62,238 nt of DNA from Euzebyales bacterium. GTDB taxonomy: Bacteria; Actinomycetota; Nitriliruptoria; Euzebyales; JAHELV01. The notes beneath the pieces are model-generated. The model was not told the origin of the DNA and did not search any database. It was given only the letters and a program-made list of their open reading frames with translations. The translations under genes were made by a program, and so were the position numbers. This document shows positions 42,137 to 51,222 of the stretch, piece after piece; positions within the stretch are counted from its first letter, which is position 1; every line of letters begins with the position of its first letter. The stretch covers positions 1 to 62,238 of the forward strand of contig DASUUK010000067.1 of the NCBI GenBank assembly GCA_036374135.1, given 5' to 3'.

Positions 42137-44812
42137 TCAGACGCCCGACGGTGTGGTCTCCCTCGCCGACGCCGGCGTCGGCGCGTCACCGCGGCGTCGG
42201 TGCCAGCGGTCCCACAGCACCAGCAGGCTCGGCAGCACCAGCACCGCAGCGACGAGCGAGCAGCCGACCGCGATCGCCACGACCGTGCCCAGTTGCTGGA
42301 ACGGTGGCAGCGACGAGAACCGCAGCACGAAGAACCCGGCCATGGTCGTGAAGGCCGAGCCCGCCAGCGCGCCACCCGTGAAGCGGGTGGTCGACCGGAT
42401 GGCGTCCTCGGGATTGTCGAACCGGACGCGGTCCTCCTGGAAGCGGATCGCGACGTGGATCGTGAACGGCACGCCGATGCCGATGGCGAGCGCCGAGATG
42501 GTGGCCGTCACCGGGCTGAACGCGATGTCCAGCGCCGCCATGATCCCGAACGTCCAGAGCAGCACCAGTCCGACGGGCAGGACGGTCAGCACGCCGAGGA
42601 ACGGCCGGCGCACGCGGATCCAGAACACGATGATCAACAGGACCATCGCGGCGAGCACGGTGATCACCAGTGACTGCACCTGCGCGTCCCGAATCTCGGT
42701 CACGACCACGTCGCTGACGATCGCATCTGACGTCACGGTGACGTCGACGCCGGCGTCGGCGACCGGCCCGAACGCCTCGCTGAGGCTGTCGGCGAGCTCA
42801 CCGGCGCCGGTCTCTCCGGCGGACGTCTGGATCTGCGCCTGAGCGACGAGGCCGTCATCGGTCACAGCCAACACGTTGGCGGCGCGGTCGGGTGCCGCGT
42901 CGATCATCGCCTGGTAGAGCGCGGGGACGTCGGCGTCCTCCGCGACGCGCAGGTCCTCGCCAAGCTCCGTGTCCGCCACTGCCTGCAGCAACTCCGGTGG
43001 CGCCGCCGGCACCTGTGCCGCCTGTCCACCGGCGGAAGCCTCACCCTGCTGCGCGCCCTGGGCGTCCCCGGGCGCCTGCTCGGCGTCCGGCGCCTGACCA
43101 CCATCGCCTGATCCTGCCCCCGGCGGCGGTCCGCCGGTTGGGGCCGGCGCGAGCAGCTCTCCGAGGAGCGTCGGCGGCATGCTCACGAGCGGGGTACCGC
43201 CCGCCGCGCGCACGTCGTCGACATCGCTCAGGTTGTCGAGGGCGTCGACCATCGCGTTGTGGGACTCCGGCGTGGCGATGTCGCCGTCGAACATCACCGT
43301 CGTGGTCTCACCGAAGCCTCCACCGAAGTCGGACTGCAGCGTCTCGTAGGTCTCGAGGATCGGCTCGTCCTCGGCGATGAAGTCGGTGAAGCTGAACTCG
43401 GTCGACAGCTGCGTCAAGCCGTAGGCGCCAAGCCCGGCCAACAGCAGGGTCACGCCGAGCGTCACGAACGGGATCCGTTCGGCGAGCACCGCGGTCCGCG
43501 ACATCGCGGCGGGCAGCGCCTTGCTCTGTGTCGATGCCAGTGACCGCCGCGGCAGCCGCTCCCGGCGTTCGGCTCCGCGGTCCAGCAGGAACCGCGCCGC
43601 CAGCACGAACGTCATCAACACCAGGAACGCCGCCACGATGCCTACCGAAGCGAGGATCCCGAAGTCGCGCAGCGCCGGCAACGGGTTCGTGAGGTTGGTC
43701 ATGAAGCCGACGAACGTCGTTACCGTCGCGAGCACCAGCGCGACGCCCACGGTGGTCAGCGCCGTGCGGATGCCCTCGCCGACGCCCTTGCCCGAACTGA
43801 CCTCCTCGCGGTAGCGCGAGTTGAGGTGGATGGCGTAGTCGACCCCCAGACCTATGAGCAGGATCGGGATGATCTGCGTGATCGGGTTGAAGTAGCCGAT
43901 GACGTCCAGGTAGTCGGGCCCGAGCAGCACCCCGATCCCGTTGGTCCACGTGATCGCGATGACGATCGCACCCAGGGTGAGCGCGACGTCCGCGACGGTC
44001 CGGCGCGCCGCGCCCAACCACGAGCCGTCCCCCCGCGGACGGATCGAGTAGACGAACATGAGGACGACGAGGATGATCAGCGCGGCGATGCCGAACAACC
44101 GCGCGATCTCGGCGGCGACGTCCTGCTCCTCGAACAGCAGGCCGAACGCGAACGCGTCGGCGCTGAGGTCGTCGGGCAGCTCCGCCTGATCGACCGCCTC
44201 GACGATGGTGGTCTGCAGCTCGGTGATCGCGGCGAAGTCGTCGCCGAAGTCTGCGGTGTCGAGGAACAGCAGCAGCAGCGCCTTGCCGCCCTCCGCCTCC
44301 GCGATGTCACCGCCCTCGGCGACCAGTGGGTCGACGAAGCCCGTCTGCTCGTCAGGCAGCGACGCATAGGCCTGCCGGTAGAGGTCCTTGAGCTGCTCGT
44401 CGTCGAGCGCCAACAGGTCGCTGCCCTGCGCGGCCGCCACCTGCTCGACCGGCGCGAACCAGGTGATGACGCTGTCTCGACCCGGCTGCTCGGCGAGCCG
44501 GTCCGCCGCCTCGCTGTCCTGGATCGCCTCGCGCAGCGTCGTGGCCGCCCGGTAGGCATCGGCGGTGAACACGTCGCCCGACTCGGACTCGACGATCACC
44601 TGCATCACGGTGTCGGTGCTGCCGAACAGCTCGCCGGAGCGCTCGAGGGCCGTCAGTTCCTCGTTGTCCGGTGAGAACCCCTCGTTGCCGGTGACCTGCT
44701 GCTGCTCGCTGTTGAAGTAGCCGAGGCCCAGGGTCACCAACAGGACGACGCCGATCACCACCCACGGCGCCCGCATGACCATGCCCGCGATGGCTCTGAC
44801 GATCTGGTTCAT
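42137..44812 (-). CDS. MMPL/RND-family membrane exporter
   Basis: An 891-aa transporter with two RND halves. Each half has one helix (12-35 and about 455-475), a large extracytoplasmic domain and a bundle of five helices. LIGLGVDYAIHLNSRYREE and IGIGVPFTIHVAIRFQED are the two paired RND motifs with acidic or polar residues in the proton path. The second loop has an Ala/Gly/Gln/Pro-rich insert (about 570-625). Substrate unknown: lipids, hopanoids or drugs in relatives. The ATG at 44812 has GAGGAG about 6 bases upstream. Confidence 0.9.
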   Translation of the reverse strand: MNQIVRAIAGMVMRAPWVVIGVVLLVTLGLGYFNSEQQQVTGNEGFSPDNEELTALERSGELFGSTDTVMQVIVESESGDVFTADAYRAATTLREAIQDSEAADRLAEQPGRDSVITWFAPVEQVAAAQGSDLLALDDEQLKDLYRQAYASLPDEQTGFVDPLVAEGGDIAEAEGGKALLLLFLDTADFGDDFAAITELQTTIVEAVDQAELPDDLSADAFAFGLLFEEQDVAAEIARLFGIAALIILVVLMFVYSIRPRGDGSWLGAARRTVADVALTLGAIVIAITWTNGIGVLLGPDYLDVIGYFNPITQIIPILLIGLGVDYAIHLNSRYREEVSSGKGVGEGIRTALTTVGVALVLATVTTFVGFMTNLTNPLPALRDFGILASVGIVAAFLVLMTFVLAARFLLDRGAERRERLPRRSLASTQSKALPAAMSRTAVLAERIPFVTLGVTLLLAGLGAYGLTQLSTEFSFTDFIAEDEPILETYETLQSDFGGGFGETTTVMFDGDIATPESHNAMVDALDNLSDVDDVRAAGGTPLVSMPPTLLGELLAPAPTGGPPPGAGSGDGGQAPDAEQAPGDAQGAQQGEASAGGQAAQVPAAPPELLQAVADTELGEDLRVAEDADVPALYQAMIDAAPDRAANVLAVTDDGLVAQAQIQTSAGETGAGELADSLSEAFGPVADAGVDVTVTSDAIVSDVVVTEIRDAQVQSLVITVLAAMVLLIIVFWIRVRRPFLGVLTVLPVGLVLLWTFGIMAALDIAFSPVTATISALAIGIGVPFTIHVAIRFQEDRVRFDNPEDAIRSTTRFTGGALAGSAFTTMAGFFVLRFSSLPPFQQLGTVVAIAVGCSLVAAVLVLPSLLVLWDRWHRRRGDAPTPASARETTPSGV

Positions 44813-45001
44813 CGACCGCTCCTCGGCGGTGACCGGAAAGGGTGGTGCGGCGGCAGAGCTTGTGCACGCCTTCACAGTGGTGAAGGCGTTCCACAGAGTC
44901 TAGGTGCGATCCGTGGCGGTGGCGCGAGCGCGGGGGCGGAGGGTGTGGACGTGCGCCGCGTTGCAGCACACGCGGCGCGGCCGCTACGATTCGGCCTCCA
45001 T

Positions 45002-45072
45002 GCGGGTGTAGTTCAATGGCAGAACACGAGCTTCCCAAGCTCGCAATGGGGGTTCGATTCCCCTCACCCGCT
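45002..45072 (+). tRNA. tRNA-Gly, anticodon CCC
   Basis: GCGGGTG (45002-45008) pairs with CACCCGC (45065-45071). The D-arm is GTTCAATGGCAGAAC. The anticodon stem CGAGC/GCTCG closes the loop TTCCCAA, so the anticodon is CCC. The T-arm is GGGGG-TTCGATT-CCCCT. Base 73 is T and CCA is not encoded. It reads GGG codons, which are frequent in this high-GC DNA. Confidence 0.95.
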
Positions 45073-45143
45073 CCGCAAGACCGTAGGTCACACGCCTACC
45101 GCAGCCACGATCCACACGACGCCCGCGCGGCGCTGGAGGACTT

Positions 45144-45245
45144 CTACAGCCGACCGGTGTCAGCGCGGGGGGCCTCTCCGGTGAGCCCGTCGACCGACTC
45201 GCGGATGAGATCGGCGTGACCGACGTGCCACGCGAGGTCCCGGGG
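45144..45245 (-). pseudogene. C-terminal remnant of a DinB/DUF664-like protein
   Basis: The minus strand reads RPRDLAWHVGHADLIRESVD then GLTGEAPRADTGRL and TAG (45144-45146). This matches the end of DUF664/DinB-type mycothiol-transferase proteins (HxGHADLIREAIDG), with the metal-ligand His. The preceding helices are not readable in any one frame. 45246-45358 has coding-like fragments only. It lies between tRNA-Gly and azlD. Confidence 0.5.
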
Positions 45246-45358
45246 CCGGCGGTGAAGGTGACGCTCGCCTCGTCGAGATGGTCGGACCGTCGCGCAGGAC
45301 GGTCATGTCGACTGCGATGTCGTAGCGGCCGATCCGGATGGCGCGCGCCCGTCGCGCA

Positions 45359-45679
45359 TCAACCGAGCTGGTACTGCAGCGTCATGAGCGTCGCGAACCC
45401 CACGACCAGGCTCGCGACGATCGAGCGGAACCGGAATGCCACGACGGCCGCGGCGAGCCCGGCGATCGCGGTCGGTCCGAGCAGGTCCCACTGGCCGTCC
45501 GGTCGCAGCAGGGCCGGCGCGGTGAGCGCCGCGAGGGCGGCAGCGGGGATCATCCGCAGCACGGTGCGCACCTGATCGGGGACGGTGGACATGCGGTGCG
45601 CGAACGCCAGGAACGACGCACGGATCAGCAGGGTGCCGAGCCCGGCCACGATGACGACGGCGACGGCGTCCGGCGTCAT
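45359..45679 (-). CDS. azlD: AzlD family protein (branched-chain amino acid exporter subunit)
   Basis: A 106-aa protein with three to four hydrophobic helices: MTPDAVAVVIVAGLGTLLIR and MIPAAALAALTAPALL are typical AzlD segments. AzlD is the small partner of AzlC; together they export branched-chain amino acids (BrnFE in corynebacteria). Its ATG shares 4 bases with the azlC stop (ATGA). The annotated open frame extends to 45973 but overlaps azlC. Confidence 0.88.
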   Translation of the reverse strand: MTPDAVAVVIVAGLGTLLIRASFLAFAHRMSTVPDQVRTVLRMIPAAALAALTAPALLRPDGQWDLLGPTAIAGLAAAVVAFRFRSIVASLVVGFATLMTLQYQLG

Positions 45680-46425
45680 GACGGCATCCCCGCACCCGCG
45701 ACCTCCCGCGCAGGCAATCGCAGAGCGATCACCGAGCCCGCGACGATGCCGCACACCGCGCCGGTCAACATGCCCAGGTTCGCGGGCCACGCGGCACCGA
45801 CCGTGGCCACTGCGGCACCCACGATGGCCGCGACGACCGTCGGGCGGTCGCTCACCGCCGGCGGCAGGAGCGTGAGGAAGACCAGGGGGATCACAAAGCC
45901 CAACGGCACGCCGTCGGGAATGCCGCCGCCAGCGACCGCGCCGGTGATCGTGCACACCTGCCAGGTGAACCACAACGTCGCGCCCGCGCCGAGGTAGAAG
46001 GGCAGACGGTCAGCGGCCCGCAGTTCCTCGTCGTCGGGATCGGTGTAGCGGGCCAACGACACGGCGTACGCCTGGTCGGTCAGCACGTACGCGGCGATGC
46101 CCCGGCGTGCGACCGGCTCATGGGCCAGCCACGGCGACAACGACGCGCTGTACATCATCATCCGCAGATTGACCACCAGCGCGGTGAAGACGGCGACCAG
46201 GATCGAGCCGCCGGTGCCCAGGACTTCGATCACCGCCAGCTGTGCGGCACCGGCGAAGATCCCCACCGAGAGCGCCATGGCGTCGGCGGCGGTCAACCCC
46301 CGCTCGACGGCGGCGGCGCCGGCGATGAGACCGAACGGGACGACGCCGACGACGATCGGCGACACCGCCACGGCACCGGCGCGGGCGGCCGGAACCCAGG
46401 AACGTCTCGCGCCCCGAGCGCTCAT
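45676..46425 (-). CDS. azlC: AzlC family protein (branched-chain amino acid exporter)
   Basis: A 249-aa membrane protein. VVGVVPFGLIAGAAAVERGL and FAGAAQLAVIEVLGTGGS, then VVNLRMMMYSASLSPWL, are the AzlC hallmarks. There are seven to eight helices. It probably exports valine, leucine, isoleucine or similar amino acids. Its start overlaps the stop of the small gene upstream (46422), and its stop overlaps azlD, so the three are translationally coupled. A MocR regulator is divergent, which suggests control by a PLP-linked signal. Confidence 0.9.
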   Translation of the reverse strand: MSARGARRSWVPAARAGAVAVSPIVVGVVPFGLIAGAAAVERGLTAADAMALSVGIFAGAAQLAVIEVLGTGGSILVAVFTALVVNLRMMMYSASLSPWLAHEPVARRGIAAYVLTDQAYAVSLARYTDPDDEELRAADRLPFYLGAGATLWFTWQVCTITGAVAGGGIPDGVPLGFVIPLVFLTLLPPAVSDRPTVVAAIVGAAVATVGAAWPANLGMLTGAVCGIVAGSVIALRLPAREVAGAGMPS

Positions 46426-46661
46426 CCATGCGCCTGCGTGACCCGACCAGCACGTGCGTGGAGGGCAGCGTCAGCGTCGACCCCGTGCACGGTCTCCTCC
46501 ATGCCCGCGCGACGGCGGCCCGTACGCAGGAGCACGAGGTCGTCGCACGCACACCGGATGAGCACGTCGATCTCACCCCGGCGCGGGTTGGCGACGGACA
46601 CGACGTCACTCGACCAGCGCAACACCGCACTGCCGATGACGGGACACCACAGATCGAACAT
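46422..46661 (-). CDS. Small zinc-ribbon-like protein ahead of azlC
   Basis: A 79-aa ORF beginning MFDLWCPVIGSAVLRWSSDV, with CPV near the start and a CAC pair (IRCACDDLVLLRTGR). That resembles short actinobacterial proteins with a HxCxCG zinc-ribbon-like core. Three cysteines remain, with His later. Its TGA overlaps the azlC ATG by 4 bases. AGGGCGG lies 3 bases before its ATG. Function unknown; it may be a coupling ORF for azlCD. Confidence 0.55.
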   Translation of the reverse strand: MFDLWCPVIGSAVLRWSSDVVSVANPRRGEIDVLIRCACDDLVLLRTGRRRAGMEETVHGVDADAALHARAGRVTQAHG

Positions 46662-46698
46662 CTGCCGCCCTCTCTGAAGACTCAACACCAATGCACAG

Positions 46699-46736
46699 AT
46701 TGGACTGAAATCTTTGCGCTCTGGCCTATTGGACTG
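46699..46736. promoter_or_regulatory. Direct repeats in the azlCD-MocR divergent promoter region
   Basis: ATTGGACTG occurs at 46699-46707 and again at 46728-46736, 29 bases apart. GGTCCATT at about 46758 adds a related half-site in reverse. The surroundings (46662-46784) are much AT-richer than the genes. Spaced direct repeats next to the regulator gene are the usual MocR binding layout. Confidence 0.6.
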
Positions 46737-46784
46737 CAGACTAGGACATACAGTTCGGTCCATTCAACGCAGAATGGCTGGTCA

Positions 46785-48254
46785 ATGGATGTCCCTATTC
46801 CGCAGCTGCTGGATGCAATCAACGGTTGGGCGATCGGTGACGGGGCCCTCTACACACGGCTCGCGACCGCCCTGGGTGATGCCATCGAGGACGGTCGCCT
46901 GGCGCCCGGCCACCGCCTCCCAGCGGAGCGTCAGCTGAGCGTGGATCTCGCGGTCAGCCGAAGTACCGTCGCGTCGGCACTCGAGGAGCTGGAGCGTCGC
47001 GAGCTCGTGGCTCGCCGCCAGGGCTCGGGAACCTATGTCCGCAGCATCACCCGTCCACCGGCTGATGGGCGGCGCGAGCTCGTGCACGAACTCGACGAGC
47101 ATGCGCTGCTGCGGGACCTGTCAGGTGGCCCGGTGGCGAGCATCGAGCTGCTCGCGGCAGCCGTCGACTGCGCGCCCGAGGTGCGTACCGCGATGGCTGA
47201 CCTCGACGAGCACGAGATCCGACGGTGGACGGCCGGGCACGGCTACGTCCCCCTCGGGCTGCCACCGTTGCGCGAGGAGATCGCCAGGCATCTGTCAGAT
47301 CACGGGCTGGCGACCGCACCCGACCAGGTGATGGTGACGACCGGTGCCGTCGAAGCGGTCCTGCTGGCCGGTCGGCTGTTCGTCGAACCGGGCGATCCTG
47401 TCGCCGTGGAGGCGCCGTCGTACATCGGCGCACTCGACGTCCTGCGATCGATCGGCGGCCGGCTGCTCGGGGTCGACGTCGACGGGCATGGAGCGCGCAC
47501 CGACCAGCTGGCCGCCCTGATGACGCGATCGCTGCCACGCATCGTGTACCTGATCCCCGACTTCCAGAACCCGACGGGTGCGGTGCTGTCGGCCGCTCGC
47601 CGGCGGGAGGTCGCCCGCCTGGCGGCGGAGTTCCGCGTCCCCGTCATCGAGGATCTCGTCCAGCACGACCTGTGGTTCGAGCGCGAACCGCCCCCACCGA
47701 TCGCCGCCGTGGATCCTGAGGCGCCAGTGCTGACGCTCGGCTCGATGAGCAAGGTCTTCTGGGGTGGCCTGCGCATCGGTTGGGTGCGCGCGGATCCCGC
47801 GACGATCGAGCGGTTGGGACGGATCAAGACGGTGACCAACTACGGCACGCCGGCGATCGACCAGCTGGTCTCCACACGGCTGCTGCCACGCACCGACGAG
47901 GTCGCGGCTCGCCGTCGGGAGCAGCTGGCGCGACGGCTGGCCCGGTTGCAGGACGCCATGCGCACCCACCTGCCGGACTGGACCTGGCGATCGCCCGCCG
48001 GTGGACTGTCGCTGTGGATACGACTTCCCGCACCGGACGCGCCGGCGCTCGTGCGCGCGGCCGAGCGGCACGGAGTGGCGCTCGCGACCGGCGCGAGCTT
48101 CGGGCTCGCTGCGGGCGACCACCGCGACCACGTCCGGCTTCCGTTCGTGGCCGCCCCCGATGCGATCGCCGAGGGCGTTCGCCGCCTCGCAGCGGCCTGG
48201 AACGACGTCGCCCGCGGCCGGGATCGCGGCAGCCCGCGCGCGGTCGTCGTGTGA
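46785..48254 (+). CDS. MocR-type regulator (GntR DNA-binding domain fused to aminotransferase)
   Basis: A 489-aa protein. The GntR winged helix (about 15-85) has LYTRLATALGDAIEDGRLAP and SRSTVASALEELERRELVAR. The fold-I aminotransferase-like domain (about 120-475) keeps a PLP lysine, K323 in GSMSKVFWGGLRIGW, and NPTGA. MocR proteins sense an amino acid or vitamin through PLP and control a neighbouring gene, here most likely the divergent azlCD. A longer ORF starts at 46428 but would overlap azlC's promoter side. No strong SD. Confidence 0.87.
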   Translation: MDVPIPQLLDAINGWAIGDGALYTRLATALGDAIEDGRLAPGHRLPAERQLSVDLAVSRSTVASALEELERRELVARRQGSGTYVRSITRPPADGRRELVHELDEHALLRDLSGGPVASIELLAAAVDCAPEVRTAMADLDEHEIRRWTAGHGYVPLGLPPLREEIARHLSDHGLATAPDQVMVTTGAVEAVLLAGRLFVEPGDPVAVEAPSYIGALDVLRSIGGRLLGVDVDGHGARTDQLAALMTRSLPRIVYLIPDFQNPTGAVLSAARRREVARLAAEFRVPVIEDLVQHDLWFEREPPPPIAAVDPEAPVLTLGSMSKVFWGGLRIGWVRADPATIERLGRIKTVTNYGTPAIDQLVSTRLLPRTDEVAARRREQLARRLARLQDAMRTHLPDWTWRSPAGGLSLWIRLPAPDAPALVRAAERHGVALATGASFGLAAGDHRDHVRLPFVAAPDAIAEGVRRLAAAWNDVARGRDRGSPRAVVV

Positions 48255-48260
48255 GCCAGG

Positions 48261-49472
48261 TTACGCGTCCAGTGCGGTGCGGAACCCCGCGCCGTCGTTC
48301 GCCCGCAGCCATCGCCGCGCGTCGCGTCGACCCAGCGCGACGAGCTCGGCGTGGAAGACCTCGTCGAACAGCACGAAGCTCAGGACCTCGCCCTGCAGCG
48401 GGCTGTCACCACCCAGGAGGCGATGCATCACCTCGATGTCGGGATCCCGCAGTGCCCGCCACCCGCCGTAGCGGTCGTGGAACACCGCTCGTGCCAGATC
48501 GCCGATCTCGTACGGATCGCCCGGTGCGATGGCGATGAACGGCACGTCGCGGTACGGGGGCCGGCCGGACACACCGCGCAGAAGCGCAACGGTCGCGGGA
48601 TCCGTCTCCGTGGCGGCCAGCCACGTGTTGATCCGCGCGAGACGGCGGACATCGCGACGCAGCGAATCCTCGACCATCGCGTGCAGCAGCGTCACCGCGG
48701 TGTCGCCGAGGTCGACCGCACGGTGATCGGTCGCGCGGCGCTCCCGCTGCCGCAGGCTGGTCGTGCCGATCACGACCAGACGGTCCGCACCCAGGTCGAG
48801 CGCGGGCCGCAGCGGCGTGTGCAGCCGGGTGGACCCGTCGACGTACCACGCCGCCGCCTCGCTGGGCTCGTCGATCCACGACGGCGGGAAGAGCATCGGA
48901 ATGGCAGCGGAGCCGATGACGTGGTCCGTACCGAGCGTCGCGGCATGGTAGTCGAGGTCCTCCTCGTCGGGCAGCGGGCGGGCACCCGCGCGCTCGACGA
49001 AAGTCACGCTGCGGCCGGACACCACGGCCGTCGCGGTGACACCGATGGCGTCGAGCACGCCGTCGGCCACGTTGCGGTGCATTCGATCCCAGCCGATGCG
49101 GTCGTCCAGCATCCGGCGTAGGGGCGTGACCGACAGCAGCCCGCGCAACGCGAGGCCCGGCACGCCGAGCGTCTCACCGGCGTACTGCAGCGCGATCGCC
49201 GGAAGCTGCCGCCACAACGGCGCCAGCACCTCCGATCGCGCCGACGACAGCCAGTGGTCGACCAGCGCCTCGGCCTGCACCTGTGCCCGCTCGTGGGCGT
49301 GGGCCCCCAGCACGGTGCTGTTCAGGGCACCCACGCTCTCGCCGATCAGCAGCGTCGGAGTCGCCCCTCGCTGCGCGAGCGCCGGGAGCAGTTCCGCCAG
49401 CGCACCGGCCTGGTACGCGCCGCGCGCGCCGCCGGCCGCCAGCACCAGACCGGTCGTGTCGGAGGTGGACAT
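48261..49472 (-). CDS. Patatin-like phospholipase
   Basis: A 403-aa lipolytic acyl hydrolase. The oxyanion loop is AAGGARGAYQAG (12-23), the nucleophile S46 in GESVG, and the dyad Asp D212 in YVDGS. The product is cytoplasmic, since no signal peptide is seen. The ATG at 49472 follows GAAGG; the preceding 72 codons of the open frame are non-family. Substrate unknown; relatives cleave phospholipids or storage lipids. Convergent with the MocR gene, 6 bases apart. Confidence 0.88.
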   Translation of the reverse strand: MSTSDTTGLVLAAGGARGAYQAGALAELLPALAQRGATPTLLIGESVGALNSTVLGAHAHERAQVQAEALVDHWLSSARSEVLAPLWRQLPAIALQYAGETLGVPGLALRGLLSVTPLRRMLDDRIGWDRMHRNVADGVLDAIGVTATAVVSGRSVTFVERAGARPLPDEEDLDYHAATLGTDHVIGSAAIPMLFPPSWIDEPSEAAAWYVDGSTRLHTPLRPALDLGADRLVVIGTTSLRQRERRATDHRAVDLGDTAVTLLHAMVEDSLRRDVRRLARINTWLAATETDPATVALLRGVSGRPPYRDVPFIAIAPGDPYEIGDLARAVFHDRYGGWRALRDPDIEVMHRLLGGDSPLQGEVLSFVLFDEVFHAELVALGRRDARRWLRANDGAGFRTALDA

Positions 49473-49614
49473 CAGTTGCCTTCGTCGCGCGCCCTTGCCG
49501 CGTGGCCCGTTACGGTAGCCCACGTGCCCTGCGACGGACCCGCACGACGCCTGGGGGATCGCGGCGCCATAGCGTACGGTGAACCGACTACCGCATCGAG
49601 CGGAGGAACCGCCC

Positions 49615-50565
49615 ATGGCCAGCTCGACCAAGGTCGCGATCGTCGGCGCTGGCAGCGTCGGCGCCAACCTGGCATACGCATGCCTCATCCGCGGCGTCGC
49701 GGCGACCGTGGCGCTCTATGACCTCAATGCCGCCAAGACCAGCGCCGAGGTGCTCGACCTGAACCACGGGCTGCCGTTCGTGCCGCCGGCGCGGATGATC
49801 GGTTCGGACGACATCGACGTGTGCCGTGACGCCAACGTCGTAGTGATCACGGCGGGAGCCAAGCAGAAGCCCGGTCAGAGCCGACTCGACCTGGCGGGCG
49901 CCAACGTCGCCATCTGTCGCGACCTCGTGCCGGACGTGCTCGCGGTGGCGCCCGATGCGACCCTGCTGCTGGTGTCCAACCCGGTGGACGTGCTGACCTA
50001 CGCGAGCCTGCGGTTCTCCGGGCTGCCGACCGGGCGTGTGCTGGGGTCGGGCACGCTGCTCGACACGTCGCGACTGCGCCTGCACATCGCCCAGCACTGC
50101 GATGTCGCGGTGCACAACGTCCACGCCTACATCGCCGGTGAGCACGGCGATTCCGAGCTGCCGCTGTGGACCAGCGCGACCATCGGTGCGGTGCCGCTGC
50201 TGAAATGGGACGTGCCCGGACGCTCAGCGCTCGACGCCACGGCGCGCGCGGACATCTTCCAGCGCACGGTCACCGCCGCGGAGACGATCATCCGTGGCAA
50301 GGGCGCCACGAACTACGCGATCGGACTCGCAGGAGCCCGCATCGTCGAGGCGATCCTGAACGACGAGCAGGCGGTCCTGTCGGTCAGCTCACTGCTGGAC
50401 GAGGTCTACCCGGATCTCGCCGGCGTCTGCCTGTCCATGCCGTCGCTCGTGGGCCGCGATGGCGTCGCCGCCGTGCTCGATGTCCCGTTGTCCGACGACG
50501 AGGCACGCGCGCTCAGCCGGTCGGCAGCCACGGTGCGGGAGGTCGTCGCCGCCGTCGGCCTGTGA
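49615..50565 (+). CDS. ldh: L-lactate dehydrogenase
   Basis: NAD-dependent 2-hydroxyacid dehydrogenase, 316 aa. KVAIVGAGSVGANLAY is the NAD site; Q85 in GAKQKPGQSR marks lactate rather than malate specificity; R153 (LDTSRLR) binds the carboxylate; H177 (GEHGDSELPLW) is the proton acceptor. Interconverts pyruvate and L-lactate. The ATG at 49615 has GGAGGAACC 3-8 bases upstream. The start lies 142 bases from the divergent patatin start. Confidence 0.93.
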   Translation: MASSTKVAIVGAGSVGANLAYACLIRGVAATVALYDLNAAKTSAEVLDLNHGLPFVPPARMIGSDDIDVCRDANVVVITAGAKQKPGQSRLDLAGANVAICRDLVPDVLAVAPDATLLLVSNPVDVLTYASLRFSGLPTGRVLGSGTLLDTSRLRLHIAQHCDVAVHNVHAYIAGEHGDSELPLWTSATIGAVPLLKWDVPGRSALDATARADIFQRTVTAAETIIRGKGATNYAIGLAGARIVEAILNDEQAVLSVSSLLDEVYPDLAGVCLSMPSLVGRDGVAAVLDVPLSDDEARALSRSAATVREVVAAVGL

Positions 50566-50610
50566 CCCGGGGACCGGGCGGTTGCGCGACGGCCCGCCGC
50601 GCCGCCGGGC

Positions 50611-50838
50611 ATGATGGGCTACATGGACTCGGACGGCCTCTCGCGTCTGCTGATCGTCGTCGGCGTGGTCGCGATCGCGCTGGGACTGCTCGTGCGCACG
50701 GGCGCGCTCGGGTGGTTCGGGAACCTGCCCGGGGACATCCGCATCGAGTCGGGCAGGACCCGCGTGTTCATCCCGGTCACGTCGATGCTGATCGTGTCGG
50801 TCGGCCTCAGCCTGCTGTTGTCGCTGCTGCGCAGGTGA
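50611..50838 (+). CDS. DUF2905 small membrane protein
   Basis: A 75-aa protein with two helices: RLLIVVGVVAIALGLLVRTG and FIPVTSMLIVSVGLSLLLSL. LGWFGNLPGDIRIE between them is the DUF2905 hallmark. Function unknown. Three ATGs compete (50611, 50614 and 50623); none has a good SD, so the start may be 50623 (MDSDGLSRLLI). It follows ldh by 45 bases and may be cotranscribed. Confidence 0.8.
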   Translation: MMGYMDSDGLSRLLIVVGVVAIALGLLVRTGALGWFGNLPGDIRIESGRTRVFIPVTSMLIVSVGLSLLLSLLRR

Positions 50839-50871
50839 CCGGCGGCGCGCGGCGGCTCTGGCCGTGGTGGC

Positions 50872-51222
50872 TCACCCGCCAGGGATGCGCAGCCGCTGGC
50901 CGATGTCGATGACATCGGGATCGCTGATGTCGTTGGCGCGCACGATCGCCTGGACCGTCGTGTCGAACCGCTGCGCGATCGTCGACAGCGTGTCGCCGGA
51001 CCTGACCACGTAGATCTGTCCTTCCTCACCCGCATCGTCGCCGCCCTCATCGCCCGCGGGCCCGGGCGCCTGCGACGGTGTGCTCGACGGCTCCTCCTGC
51101 CCCGTCGTGGGAGCCGCGCTCGCCTGTCCGGCGTCGGATTCCTCGTCGCCGCCACCGCATGCGCCGAGGAGCAGCGTGGACAGGAGCACCGCAGCCGCGC
51201 AGCGAACGACACGTGCGGCCAT
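50872..51222 (-). CDS. LysM-domain lipoprotein
   Basis: A 116-aa exported protein. The lipobox LLLGAC (C22) follows a short hydrophobic segment. A Glu/Ser/Gly-rich linker (25-70) leads to one LysM domain: YVVRSGDTLSTIAQRFDTTV, then ANDISDPDVIDIGQRLRIPGG. LysM binds peptidoglycan, so the protein should bridge membrane and wall. The ATG at 51222 has AGGGGGG upstream. Transcribed alone. The next 230 bases to the divergent EamA gene hold nothing I can support. Confidence 0.88.
   Translation of the reverse strand: MAARVVRCAAAVLLSTLLLGACGGGDEESDAGQASAAPTTGQEEPSSTPSQAPGPAGDEGGDDAGEEGQIYVVRSGDTLSTIAQRFDTTVQAIVRANDISDPDVIDIGQRLRIPGG

Noticed and set aside
45002-45072. Integrated element using tRNA-Gly as attachment site
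   Set aside because: No integrase and no direct repeat of the tRNA 3' end occurs elsewhere in the window.
44945-45184. ORFs across the tRNA-Gly reading ...VVQWQNTSFPSSQWGFDSPH and, in reverse, GSSCSAIELHPHGG
   Set aside because: These are the well-known spurious translations of a tRNA gene, not proteins.
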